The notes: a model not told the origin generated them from the letters alone. Shown: positions 1 to 8,868, counted from the first letter of the stretch. The stretch: 64,000 bases of DNA from Achromobacter anxifer (GCF_903652925.1 NZ_CAHLAR010000001.1:434001-498000), one strand, 5' to 3'. Program-made: numbers and translations.

Positions 1-514
1 ATGCCTGCCCACACTGGCGAAACCATTCCGAAATGGCGAGAAAAGGTTGAGGCATGGGAACGCGGCTGGCGAAAGCGCAGCGCGGTCGTATTAGTGGCCG
101 CCCAAGCGAGTGCATATTTCAGTCACCGCGCAGATCTCCCCGCAGATAATCCTCCGACCCGTGCCAGGGTCCGGTAAGCCGACGCCCCAACGCTAACCAG
201 TTGGTCACACTCTTCCTCGCGCACTTTCGGTTTGACCGCCACGATGCAATCGGCGAACTCGGTTAGCACCCTCCCCAATCGTCAAGGTTGCGATAAGGAG
301 CAGGCGACCATTTTTGCAAGAAGCTCGTCTCGTAGCATTACGAACACCTCTGAGTTGTCAACCATGCACACCGCGGCAATTCGGATGCCCGAGTACGTCG
401 ATATTCGACTGGCGTGCCCGCATCGCTGCAGCGCCATGGTGCACGAGCACCTCTATTCATTAATGATTGGGAACAGCACTTGCTGAAAGACACGTTCTTA
501 CAAGGAGGATTCGC
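1..514. other. Left edge, no confident gene
   Basis: No gene here can be named. A plus-strand reading frame opens with ATG at base 1 and stops at 175-177 (58 residues, arginine-rich end); it may be the tail of a gene cut by the window edge. On the minus strand one frame from ATG 365 reads 27 residues to a TGA at 282-284, then stays open without a stop to 123-125. That is the pattern of a small gene broken by one nonsense codon, but the family is not recognised. An 84-residue plus frame at 232-486 has no ribosome binding site and looks accidental. The stretch fits decayed island DNA. Confidence 0.4.
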
Positions 515-619
515 ATGTCAGACGATCTAACGAACCGGGGCGGCCAGAAGCGGACGTCGATGAAGCACCACCGACAGTCCGCTTCGAAGGGGTTAGCCGC
601 CGTCCAGTTCTCGCTATGA
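515..619 (+). pseudogene. Remnant of a DUF3606-type small protein
   Basis: A strong ribosome binding site (AAGGAGG, 7 bases before ATG 515) precedes a 34-residue frame beginning MSDDLTNRGG. That opening resembles DUF3606 proteins, short proteins common in Burkholderiales that usually start MADDLTxRGPQDR and run to about 60 residues. After the GG the expected continuation (a DVNE...EVRFW...GVSR pattern) appears in another reading frame, where DVDEAPPTVRF and GVSRRP can be read. A frameshift just after residue 10 would explain this. The function of DUF3606 is unknown. The family call rests on about ten start residues plus the shifted frame, so it is tentative. Confidence 0.4.
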
Positions 620-652
620 CAGGAGAATTCTTGACGGCTTGAAGTGGCTACG

Positions 653-1300
653 TCATACGAAAGCTGGTTTGTCGCCGTCGGTATTGGGTTTGTTCACACC
701 CACGTTGGCCCTTACCAAGGTATCGGGATGCTCAATCAGTTTTGTCACCAGCGCCGCTACGCTCTTGCGCGAGACTTCGGTGCCCCTGAAAAGTTCATCG
801 CGACCGGTAATCTCGTAGTCCACCTCATCCTCGTCCTGCAGCCACGCAGCACGCAGGATGGTGTACTCGATATCGGAGGCCTCAATCAGATCTGCCGACT
901 GGCGGTACGGCGGCAGATACTGGCCGATCTCCTTGCGGTTCCACTCGCCAAACTTGCCCGGAACTTCGTCGTAGATGCCCAACGAGTTGACGAAGATCAG
1001 GCGTTTGACGCCCTTGGACTTCATCACCGCAAGGACGTGGGCAGTCTGTTTGTCCACGTCGCCCGCCAGATTGGCGTAGACCACGTCCTGTCCTTCCATA
1101 AGCTGGGGCAGCAGTTTCTTGTCCATCACATCGCCGATGGCGATCCTGGCATTGGAGGGTTCGTTGCTGGTCAGCTTCTTGGGATCGCGCACGAGCAGAG
1201 TTTGCTCGACATCCTGGCACTCGCCCAGCATCTGCACGGCATGGCGAGCGATCTGGCCAGTTGCGCCCAGGATCAGTACTTTGGTTTTAGCTTTGGTCAT
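653..1300 (-). CDS. NAD(P)-binding atypical SDR (NmrA/YwnB-like)
   Basis: This 215-residue protein has the N-terminal Rossmann motif of atypical short-chain dehydrogenases: a hydrophobic strand followed by GATGQIA at residues 12-18, then VRDPKKL, and a conserved NSLGIYDE segment near residues 105-112. Such NAD(P)H-binding family 13 proteins act as cytosolic reductases or redox sensors; the substrate cannot be read from sequence. An in-frame TTG at 1315 would add five residues. ATG 1300 is preferred because GGAG lies 9 bases upstream of it, inside those extra codons. It lies downstream of the alpha/beta hydrolase gene on the same strand, with an 85-base gap, next to a LysR gene and an Old Yellow Enzyme gene, suggesting a role in detoxifying carbonyls or quinones (inference). 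Confidence 0.8.
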   Translation of the reverse strand: MTKAKTKVLILGATGQIARHAVQMLGECQDVEQTLLVRDPKKLTSNEPSNARIAIGDVMDKKLLPQLMEGQDVVYANLAGDVDKQTAHVLAVMKSKGVKRLIFVNSLGIYDEVPGKFGEWNRKEIGQYLPPYRQSADLIEASDIEYTILRAAWLQDEDEVDYEITGRDELFRGTEVSRKSVAALVTKLIEHPDTLVRANVGVNKPNTDGDKPAFV

Positions 1301-1385
1301 GATGTAGTTCTCCAAAACAGATCGGCCATGCCGTTCCGGGCAGGGCCGATGGCTGTTTCATCTTCAGAAGGAGCCGGGCTGGGCC

Positions 1386-2303
1386 TTACAGGTTTTGCTG
1401 ATAGAAGGGGATCAGCTTGGCCAACGCCTGACCGACAGGGCCCGGTTGGTCGTACAACTCGTAGTGCGAAGCACCCTCGACAACGACCAGTTCCTTAACC
1501 TTCGATGCGGCGCGCGCGTAGATCTCCAGCCCATCGCGATAGGCACCAAAGCCGCCCGGCTTGTCGCCGACCACCACCATCATCGGCGTCGTCAGCAGCG
1601 TCTCGGCCAGATGGAAGGCATCCCAGGCGGCAGAGGCAGCGCGGCGCGAAAACAGCGCGCGCGTGCCGGCGTTGTCGTTGATGCAGCGGTTACGGTAGTA
1701 GTCCGTGGCACCGAGTACATCGACGTCCGTGATGCCCGCCTGGGCAACCGCATCCATCGAAGGCGGAACGAACAGGTCAACCTTGAGCGCCTCGCCCCGA
1801 GCCTCTGCGGTGCGTTGCCGGGCCACGGCCTCCATCTGGCCAATCGGATCGAAGCCGCTGAAGCCTTCGCGGCACAGGCGGCCGTAGTTGACGCCGGTGA
1901 TGCTGACCAGGGCCTTGATGCGACGCTCGATCATGGTCGCATTGATGGCATAGCCGCCACCGCCGCAGATGCCCAGCACCCCGATGCGGCCGGCATCCAC
2001 ATAAGGCAAGGTAACCAGGTAGTCCGTGACCCGACTGAAGTCTTCTACGGCCATCGCCGGGTCTTCGATGTAGCGGGGCTCGCCGCCGCTCTGGCCTTGC
2101 GTGCTGCGGTCGAAGGCGATGACGACAAAGCCGGCTTCTGCCAGTGCCTTGCCATAGACATTTCCAGCGGTCTGCTCCTTGCAACTGCCGATGGGGTGGG
2201 CGCTGATGATGGCCGGGTACTTCTTGCTCTGGTCGAAGTTGGGTGGGAAATGCAGATCTGCTGCTATATCCCAGTAGGTGGTCTTGATCTTGACGCTTTG
2301 CAT
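1386..2303 (-). CDS. Alpha/beta hydrolase with cysteine nucleophile
   Basis: The 305-residue protein has an alpha/beta hydrolase fold. The nucleophile elbow reads GICGGGG with Cys113 where most family members have Ser, as in dienelactone hydrolases and YcjY-like proteins. Asp247 (VVVGDKPGG) and His280 (EGASHYELYD) complete a plausible catalytic triad. No signal peptide is visible, so it is probably cytosolic. It is transcribed away from the LysR gene at 2473, and the shared 169-bp gap holds a palindrome (2436-2449) that recurs before the oxidoreductase at 3566. The SDR-like gene follows on the same strand. Substrate unknown; ester, lactone or thioester hydrolysis is possible. Confidence 0.8.
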   Translation of the reverse strand: MQSVKIKTTYWDIAADLHFPPNFDQSKKYPAIISAHPIGSCKEQTAGNVYGKALAEAGFVVIAFDRSTQGQSGGEPRYIEDPAMAVEDFSRVTDYLVTLPYVDAGRIGVLGICGGGGYAINATMIERRIKALVSITGVNYGRLCREGFSGFDPIGQMEAVARQRTAEARGEALKVDLFVPPSMDAVAQAGITDVDVLGATDYYRNRCINDNAGTRALFSRRAASAAWDAFHLAETLLTTPMMVVVGDKPGGFGAYRDGLEIYARAASKVKELVVVEGASHYELYDQPGPVGQALAKLIPFYQQNL

Positions 2304-2435
2304 GAGGGCTCCTTGTGGCCGCTGATTGGCCGCTGAGTGGAAATGGCCTGGTCATTGCCCTCCGGAGGCGTGCGGCCAAACACCGATGGATGAACTGTAG
2401 GCCGATCATTGGATTTCTCATAGCCATCAATCCGT

Positions 2436-2449
2436 AATACAGTTGTATT
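2436..2449. promoter_or_regulatory. Candidate LysR operator in divergent promoter
   Basis: AATACAGTTGTATT is a perfect 6+6 inverted repeat with a 2-base centre, lying 24 bases before the LysR start. LysR-type regulators usually bind such interrupted dyads between themselves and their divergent target. The core AATACNGTTGTAT occurs again at 3459-3471, upstream of the next gene of the cluster. Binding is inferred. Confidence 0.55.
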
Positions 2450-2472
2450 TTGAAATTGACAATTAGAATCCT

Positions 2473-3423
2473 ATGGATCCGTCTCTGCTTCCCTCGCTGG
2501 CCTGGTTCGCCCATGTGGCCCACCACCGCAGCTTCACCAAGGCAGCGGCGGAAATGGGCGTCTCCCGCGCCAACCTGTCACAGAACGTGAAGGCGCTGGA
2601 GCGCCGCTTGAACGTCAAGCTGCTGTACCGCACGACGCGTGACATGTCGCTGACCGAGGAAGGCCAGCGCCTTTATGACGTGTGGTATCCGGCCCTGATC
2701 GCCGTGGAGCGCACGGTGCGCACCATGCATGACGCAGGTGACGAACCTTCGGGCCTGGTGCGCGTCAACACCTCGCGGGTGGCAGCCAAGACCCTGCTGG
2801 AGCCGCATCTGGGAGAGTTCTGTATGCGCTACCCCAGGCTGCAGCTGGAATTGGTCATGGACGATGCGCTGGCCAACATCGTGGCCGACGGCTGTGATGC
2901 AGGCATTCGCATCGGCGAGAGCCTGGCCGAGCATATGGTGGCTGTACCGATCACTCCGGCGCTGGAAATGGCGGTGGTGGCGACACCGGCGTACTTCGAG
3001 CAGCATGGGGTACCAAGTACTCCGGCTGATCTAGCCCATCACAACTGCCTGCGTTTCAGGCAGACGAGCGGTGCGATCCATGCCTGGGAGTTCACCTCGC
3101 CCGAGGCGGGTGGACACACCTTCATGGTGGAGCCAAAGGGCCGCATCATCACCAATGATGATGATGGGATGATCCGCGCCGCCCTGCAAGGGGCGGGCCT
3201 CATGCAGCACATCGACATTGCGGTGCGGCAGCATCTGGACTCCGGGGCGCTGGTGCGGGTGCTGCAATCCTGGTGTAAGCCCTTCGCGGGCTTTTACATC
3301 TATGCCCCGACCCGGGCGCAAATGCCTGCCAAGGTGCGGGCATTGATTGATTTTCTGGTCGAGAAGCGCGAGAACATGGCGGCCCTGCAGCAACCGCCTT
3401 CCAAAAAGCAGAGAGTGCGCTGA
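2473..3423 (+). CDS. LysR-family transcriptional regulator
   Basis: A 316-residue LysR-type regulator: winged helix-turn-helix at about residues 20-58 (SFTKAAAEMGVSRANLSQNV, then ALERRLNVKLLYRTTR) followed by a substrate-binding domain to about residue 295. It is divergent from the hydrolase gene and lies directly upstream of an Old Yellow Enzyme gene, whose promoter carries the same operator-like dyad. It therefore probably controls both flanking transcription units as well as itself. It is closely similar over its whole length to the LysR protein at 10829-11755, including shared segments such as RTTRDMSLT and IRAALQG. The effector is unknown; electrophilic or quinone-like compounds would suit the neighbours (inference). 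Confidence 0.92.
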   Translation: MDPSLLPSLAWFAHVAHHRSFTKAAAEMGVSRANLSQNVKALERRLNVKLLYRTTRDMSLTEEGQRLYDVWYPALIAVERTVRTMHDAGDEPSGLVRVNTSRVAAKTLLEPHLGEFCMRYPRLQLELVMDDALANIVADGCDAGIRIGESLAEHMVAVPITPALEMAVVATPAYFEQHGVPSTPADLAHHNCLRFRQTSGAIHAWEFTSPEAGGHTFMVEPKGRIITNDDDGMIRAALQGAGLMQHIDIAVRQHLDSGALVRVLQSWCKPFAGFYIYAPTRAQMPAKVRALIDFLVEKRENMAALQQPPSKKQRVR

Positions 3424-3458
3424 GCGACGCTCCCAGTCGTCATTGTCAATCTGAACTG

Positions 3459-3471
3459 AATACTGTTGTAT
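3459..3471. promoter_or_regulatory. Second copy of LysR operator-like sequence
   Basis: AATACTGTTGTAT matches the dyad at 2436-2449 in 12 of 13 positions and lies 95 bases before the oxidoreductase start. It is framed by CAATCT (3447-3452) and AGATTG (3472-3477), an inverted pair. The repetition at both promoters suggests one regulator for the cluster. Confidence 0.5.
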
Positions 3472-3565
3472 AGATTGGAAATCTTGGCGTGCGGTCGCTT
3501 TGGCCTCAGATTGGAAGCCTTGTGACCTTCTTTTCTAAGCGCCTGCGCTGCGCCGAGACTTCTCC

Positions 3566-4717
3566 ATGACTTCCAAATGCACCACCCTATTCCAAACCTT
3601 TGCCTTCGACAACGGCCTGACACTTCGCAACCGCGTAGTGATGGCGCCCATGACCACCTGGTCTGCCAATCCCGATGGCTCCATCTCGGATGCTGAACTG
3701 GACTACTACCGCCGCCGCGCCCAGGGGGTGGGCATGGTCATCACCGGCTGCACACATGTAGCGGAGAACGGCATCGGATTCACTGATGAGTTCGCCGCCT
3801 ATGATGACCGCTTCATTCCCAGCCTGCGCCGATTGGCGGAAGCTGCCAAGAGCGGCAGCGCTCCAGCCGTCCTGCAAATCTTCCATGCAGGCAACAAGGC
3901 GGTGGTGGAGGCTGTGCCTGGCGGCGAACTCGTGAGTTCCAGTGCGGTCAATGCGCTGGCTGCCCCCTTCAACCGGGGCGACGTGACGCCCCGGGCCTTG
4001 TCGCATGTAGAGGTATCGGAGATGGTGCACGCCTTCGGAGAGGCCACCCGCCGTGCGATCGAGGCTGGGTTTGATGGCGTGGAATTGCATGGCGCGCACG
4101 GATTCCTGCTGCAGAACTTCTTCTCACCGCGCTACAACCAGCGCGATGATGAGTGGGGTGGCTCGCAGGACAAGCGCATGCGCTTCGCGCTGGCCGTGAT
4201 CCGGGAGGCCAAACAGGTGATTGCAACGCATGCCAAGCGTCCGTTCTTACTCGGCTATCGCATCTCGCCCGAGGAGCGCGAGGACGGTGGCTATCGTGTG
4301 CCGGACATCTGCAACCTGGTAGATGCGCTGATCGCCGAAGGCATCGACTATCTGCATGTTTCTCTGAACGACGTTCTGGGAGCTCGGCCGCTCGGCACGG
4401 ATACCCGGCTCACGGTGGAGCAGTTGATTGCGCACGTAAGTAACCGTGTACCGGTCTTGGCGGCAGGCATGCTACGTACACCCGAGCAGGCCCAGGCCGC
4501 CCTGAATCTGGGGCTGTCGCTGGTGACCGTGGGTAAAGGGTTGGTGATGAACCCCGATTGGGTGGGATTGGCAGAGTCAGGCTGTGGTTTTCAAATCCGC
4601 CAGGAGTTGGACCTCAATGAGCGCGAAAAGCTGTCTATCCCTGACGGCTTGTGGCAGGCTATCGCGGCAGCGCCAGGATGGATTCCAACAGGGGAGCTGG
4701 CCCCGCAGGTCAGCTAG
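3566..4717 (+). CDS. Old Yellow Enzyme family NAD(P)H:flavin oxidoreductase
   Basis: A 383-residue FMN-dependent ene-reductase or NADH oxidase of the YqjM/NamA-like OYE family. The TIM-barrel signatures are present: VMAPMT at 25-30 near FMN, VLQIFHAG with Gln104, the substrate-binding pair H175-G-A-H178 inside ELHGAHGFLLQNFFSP, Tyr190, and a C-terminal VGKGLVMNPDW phosphate-binding stretch. Family members reduce activated C=C bonds of enones, maleimides or nitro-compounds with NAD(P)H. It is preceded by a copy of the LysR operator and follows the LysR gene by 142 bp, so it is probably a regulon member. No terminator is obvious after it. Confidence 0.9.
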   Translation: MTSKCTTLFQTFAFDNGLTLRNRVVMAPMTTWSANPDGSISDAELDYYRRRAQGVGMVITGCTHVAENGIGFTDEFAAYDDRFIPSLRRLAEAAKSGSAPAVLQIFHAGNKAVVEAVPGGELVSSSAVNALAAPFNRGDVTPRALSHVEVSEMVHAFGEATRRAIEAGFDGVELHGAHGFLLQNFFSPRYNQRDDEWGGSQDKRMRFALAVIREAKQVIATHAKRPFLLGYRISPEEREDGGYRVPDICNLVDALIAEGIDYLHVSLNDVLGARPLGTDTRLTVEQLIAHVSNRVPVLAAGMLRTPEQAQAALNLGLSLVTVGKGLVMNPDWVGLAESGCGFQIRQELDLNEREKLSIPDGLWQAIAAAPGWIPTGELAPQVS

Positions 4718-6271
4718 TTTCAACGAGCTAACCGCATCCATGCGTGCGTGTGTGCGTGCTTGTAGACCAAAGCGCTGATTCGATGCTTTTCCGCGACTGG
4801 CACCGCCATCCTTTCCGCTCAAATAAAAATCAACGAAATTGACTTTCGACAGCACGAAAGAACCGGAGGATGCAGAAGATCAAGCGCCGATGCTCATCTT
4901 CGGCGCTCGCCGAAATCGAGAATATCACTATCGGCCGCGCACCCTGTCCCTCGCCTACCTCCGCGTCATCGATTCCAACTTCGATCTGCGCAAGAATCTG
5001 GGAAGCTTGTAAAGATTGGTGGATATCCGCTTTTCCTGCCCATCGTTGCCAAGCTTCTCGAAGTTCCAATGGCCACAATGTGGTCATTGCAAACTCGTCA
5101 TTTCGAAGTGTCAGATCCAATCTGCTTAAGCACTGATTCTCTTCGATTCTCGCTTTAATACACAAGATTCTGAATATGCCGTCCTCCGCGCCTAGATGCT
5201 CGGAAAGCACACGAAAGCCGTCTTCTAAAAGATCGCCAGCTTTGATAACTTCGAATCCTCGCCGCGCGAGGCCACGCGTTTCTTGAAATGATGTCCGCAT
5301 TCCGACAACCTCGACAGATCACTTTATTAAGCGCAATACATACGTCCTAGGAGTGGCTTGGAATCAGTTCGAGGGCAGCGCCTTATGGATTGGACGAACT
5401 AGACTTACTGCGCTTATGCGAGGCTGATGCAGTGCACGAGCAATAGCGCAATGCGAGCGGCCGTTTGCCATAACCACAGTTTCAACAGCCTGTCGGCAAA
5501 TAGGCGGCGTGTGGCCTCATAGAAACTTGCTGGACCACAAGCTAAGAACAGCAGTACCAAGCAGGCCGTGAATTACCAGGAACCACACCTGAGCTTCGAT
5601 TGTTTGTACGGCTCCTCACACTCACAACACTCGGGCTTCCTGTGCGCATTGTTGTAGAAATGATACCCCTTGTTGCCCTTCAAAAAAGTTACATATCGGC
5701 ACACTAACCCAATCGGAACCTTACAAACAGTTGAATTTAAAGAATATTTTCATATTAATGAACATACAAAAATACAGAAGTGAATGACATTCACCAATTT
5801 AGGGTAAACCCTACCAATAGAATTCGTTGATGCATTAATTATTCCTCTGTGCACTGCAACTTATGCGGACTAGACGCAGATGGACGAGACAACTTCCTAT
5901 CTTCCTCAATGTATTTGAGGTTGCCCTGGATTAGCAGGGTTAGAAGGAAACGAGCAAGTACAGTTCTTTCTTTGATGACGAAAGCATTACCGAAACGCAA
6001 TGCTCGAGGGGAAAAACTCGTCTGTTGCGCATCAAACTGTGGGCAAAGAGATAACAATCCAATGGGAATTAACTGCGCCCTCTAACCACTGATCGTTATA
6101 CGGCATTGTGGGGAAAATCCCTCCGACCGGGTTGATCAAGATAATGATCATCCTCTAGCCTCGTCAACCTTGATCAGAGGCGATCCTAGATGGCGAACGC
6201 AATGCTAATCGGCAATCAGTTTTGGACGGAAATGGCATTGCGCGAGGTTGTGAGTCAGCGGCCAGTCCCCT
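4718..6271. other. 1.55-kb stretch of decayed, AT-richer DNA
   Basis: No confident gene. Several short frames exist in both directions, but none has both a ribosome binding site and a known family. A minus-strand frame from GTG 5704 to stop 5573 encodes 43 residues with a cysteine cluster (PECCECEEPYK, then LRCGSW), which could be a small zinc-ribbon-like protein or a fragment. A 156-residue minus frame at 4830-5300 lacks a plausible start and is probably chance. The AT-rich part around 5700-5830 and the absence of long frames fit an old insertion or deletion junction. Just before the next gene, TTGATCAAGATAATGATCA occurs at 6132-6150. Confidence 0.5.
6132..6150. promoter_or_regulatory. TTGATCAAGA motif upstream of GGDEF-EAL gene
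   Basis: TTGATCAAGATAATGATCA carries two TGATCA palindromes; a third TTGATCA follows at 6170-6176. The same TTGATCAAGA...TGATCA arrangement is found at 8920-8937 before the chemotaxis receptor gene. It looks like a shared regulator site. It does not fit the FNR/Anr consensus, because the right half-site ATCAA is missing. Confidence 0.4.
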
Positions 6272-8464
6272 TTGCCACCTCAAGAAACTCGTACGGCTGA
6301 CTGGCTGGCCGGAACTTCGCATGAAGAATACCGCACTGAGGCTCTGGCTCAGCAGCGTCGCAATGCCGCCATGCGAAACACGCGGAGAAAAAGCGCCTTG
6401 ATCATTTCAAACGAGAATGTAGAGCTCTGGAAAATTCTAGAACATCTCCCTACAGAGGTGGTGTGGCTCAATCCAAGCTTACGTTGCAAATACGCTAATC
6501 TTCCCTTCAGCGATGTCTGCGGATTGTCGCAGCCTGAGCTGAAGGGGCAGCCCGTTCTAGGAGCATTACCCACGGAATGGCAACTCGCGCTTCTACCTGC
6601 CATCGAAAATGCCATTAACGGAAGAAGGTCGAGCGTCGAGTTTACGACTCAAAGCTCGCAGGGCGTCACAATGCACAAGCAGGCGGCTGTACTGCCGCAG
6701 CCGCGCGGGGAGCAAAGTTCCCAGTGCGACGTTTTGATATTAGTATCAGACCATACTGAGTCCGCCATGATGCGGCAGGCTCTGCGCACTTCAACCGATG
6801 CACTCGCAGATCTCAAAATCGCGTTGGACGCACACGCGATTGTGGCGGTGACGGATTCGCGAGGAATTATTACGTCCGTCAACGATAAGTTCTGCGCTAT
6901 TTCGCAATTTCCGAGGCACGAGCTAATCGGAAAGACGCACCGCATCGTCAACTCTGGGATGCACCCGCCCGCCTTCTTCCGCGAGCTTTGGACAGCTATC
7001 TCTAGTGGGAAGATTTGGAGCGGGGATATTTGCAATCGCGCAAAAAATGGTTCCATCTATTGGGTGCAAACCACAATAGTCCCCTTTCTCAATACCTCCG
7101 GCAAACCGGTTCAGTACATCGCCCTGCGGGTCGATGTCACGCAGCGAAAACTTCTAGAAGAAGAGAGTGCTCGGCGCGCCTCGCTCGACGACCTGACCGG
7201 CATGCCAAACCGCCGGCTCATGAAGCAACGCCTGCAGGAAATGAAGATAGCCTGTTCTCGGACAGGATCGTTTGGCGCCTTGATGTTCTTGGACCTAGAC
7301 AACTTCAAGGAGGTCAACGACACGCTCGGACACGAAAGCGGCGACGATTTGCTTATGCAGGTCAGTCAGAGGTTGGTGACCATACTCGATGACGCAGATA
7401 CCGTCGCCCGTACTGGTGGAGACGAGTACGTCATTATTGCGGGCAATATGGGCCCCACAGAAGAGACTGCTGCCAACAGGGCTACTGCTCTAACGCAGGA
7501 AATACTTGAAGAATTTAAGCGACCATTCTATCTCCACCACGCAGAGGTTTATTCCTCCGCGAGCATTGGAGTGGTCTTGTTCTGCGACGACTCCATCTCC
7601 GACAGTGAAATCCTGAAGCATGCAGACATGGCGCTATATCAGTCGAAACAGCGCGGAAAAAATCAGTCGAGCCTTTTCGATCCCCAGCTCCAACAGCGCG
7701 TGCTGGAACGCGCCTCCATCCTATCCGATTTGCGAAACGCGACCGCGAATGAACAATTCCGGCTCTTTTACCAACCCGTCGTAGATATAGAAAGCAAGGT
7801 CATCGGTTATGAAGCGCTAATCCGTTGGTTCCATCCAACCCGGGGCGTAGTAATGCCCAACGACTTCATTCCCCTGGCTGAACAAAGTGGCCTTATTGTC
7901 GAGATTGGGACATGGGTTCTCCACAACGCGTGCGCACAATTGGGGCGATGGAGGGAAGGCCCTGAGAGCGCGCACTGGACGCTCGCTGTGAATATATGCG
8001 TCAGACAGATTAGAGATCCAAATTTTTTCTCAATCGTCACTCGTCTGATTGAGCAATATGGGATAGAACCCAGCCAGCTACGGCTTGAATTGACTGAGTC
8101 GATGTTTCACTCTCGCCCGGAACAGCTTGTGGAAATGATGGCCAAGCTCAAACAGATTGGGATTCGATTTTCGATGGATGACTTTGGCACGGGCTACTCC
8201 TCCCTCGCATTTCTCAAGGAAATGCCGTTTGACCAACTCAAGATTGACAGAGCATTCGTGACCGACCTTATGACTCATTCGAGAGGTAAGGCCATTGCGC
8301 AGATCATCCTTGACCTCGCCTATGCGTTGGACTTGCATGTTGTGGCGGAAGGCGTGGACTCGATCGAGCAGTTCCAATTCCTGAAAGAGCATGGCTGCCA
8401 AGCCTTTCAAGGATATTTCTTTGGCCGACCGGAGCCGCTACATGATGGATCCATGGCGCGATGA
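6272..8464 (+). CDS. PAS-GGDEF-EAL cyclic-di-GMP protein
   Basis: A 730-residue cytoplasmic signalling protein. Order: an N-terminal PAS-like region (about 50-165), a second PAS domain (about 185-290, with GRxITSVND-like and GSIYWVQ motifs), GGDEF (about 303-470, active site RTGGDEY at 380-386) and EAL (about 485-725). The EAL catalytic set looks complete: E513-A-L, Asn573, Glu605, D635-D636 in DDFGTGYSS, Lys656, Glu692 and Gln709, so phosphodiesterase activity is likely. GGDEY replaces GGDEF, a tolerated change, and the usual upstream RxxD inhibitory site is absent. The start is uncertain: TTG 6272 opens the frame, while ATG 6371 (residue 34) is the first ATG. No strong ribosome binding site supports either. 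No membrane segment is seen. Confidence 0.93.
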   Translation: MPPQETRTADWLAGTSHEEYRTEALAQQRRNAAMRNTRRKSALIISNENVELWKILEHLPTEVVWLNPSLRCKYANLPFSDVCGLSQPELKGQPVLGALPTEWQLALLPAIENAINGRRSSVEFTTQSSQGVTMHKQAAVLPQPRGEQSSQCDVLILVSDHTESAMMRQALRTSTDALADLKIALDAHAIVAVTDSRGIITSVNDKFCAISQFPRHELIGKTHRIVNSGMHPPAFFRELWTAISSGKIWSGDICNRAKNGSIYWVQTTIVPFLNTSGKPVQYIALRVDVTQRKLLEEESARRASLDDLTGMPNRRLMKQRLQEMKIACSRTGSFGALMFLDLDNFKEVNDTLGHESGDDLLMQVSQRLVTILDDADTVARTGGDEYVIIAGNMGPTEETAANRATALTQEILEEFKRPFYLHHAEVYSSASIGVVLFCDDSISDSEILKHADMALYQSKQRGKNQSSLFDPQLQQRVLERASILSDLRNATANEQFRLFYQPVVDIESKVIGYEALIRWFHPTRGVVMPNDFIPLAEQSGLIVEIGTWVLHNACAQLGRWREGPESAHWTLAVNICVRQIRDPNFFSIVTRLIEQYGIEPSQLRLELTESMFHSRPEQLVEMMAKLKQIGIRFSMDDFGTGYSSLAFLKEMPFDQLKIDRAFVTDLMTHSRGKAIAQIILDLAYALDLHVVAEGVDSIEQFQFLKEHGCQAFQGYFFGRPEPLHDGSMAR

Positions 8465-8868
8465 CCCGTTCGGCAACCAAACGTAAGTTGGTCTGGACCG
8501 AACTCGCAGCGCACTGCCAATCGAAATCTCCTACTACAACGACCGCGCTGCATCCGCCAAATTCAGATGGTCAGCAACTCCGGAACTTTCGCGGTGTGCC
8601 GCCGTTAACACTAGTTCCGACCGAGACGTTCGTATCAATGCTAAATGACAATATCCGCGTACGCTGGCCGAAATTGAGCCACGAACTCGTACAGCTTGAG
8701 CATGTCCTCACATTGAAAGGACCGCAGGCGCAACTCCTCGTGCCTCAACACTTAGTTTATCCGGTAGCGGCGAGCATGACTGACCTGCGTAATCGTGGTG
8801 TCCATTGCGAGCCAATCCTTTCGTCAATCCGTGTCGATACAGCGCACTCAAATAAACAGATTGAATAG
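8461..8868 (+). CDS. Hypothetical protein overlapping GGDEF-EAL gene
   Basis: A 135-residue frame whose ATG overlaps the stop of the preceding gene as ATGA, the arrangement of translationally coupled genes. No family is recognised. The sequence is rich in Thr, Pro and Leu, has no membrane segment, and lacks an independent ribosome binding site. It could be a small partner of the GGDEF-EAL protein or a chance frame in decaying DNA. The coupling is the main argument for it. Confidence 0.35.
   Translation: MTRSATKRKLVWTELAAHCQSKSPTTTTALHPPNSDGQQLRNFRGVPPLTLVPTETFVSMLNDNIRVRWPKLSHELVQLEHVLTLKGPQAQLLVPQHLVYPVAASMTDLRNRGVHCEPILSSIRVDTAHSNKQIE

Noticed and set aside
4830-5300. 156-residue minus-strand frame
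   Set aside because: No ribosome binding site, no family, and the first residues come from a region without conserved pattern; best seen as chance in decayed DNA.
6132-6150. FNR/Anr box
   Set aside because: The left half TTGAT is present but the right half ATCAA at the proper 4-base distance is not, in either copy of the motif.
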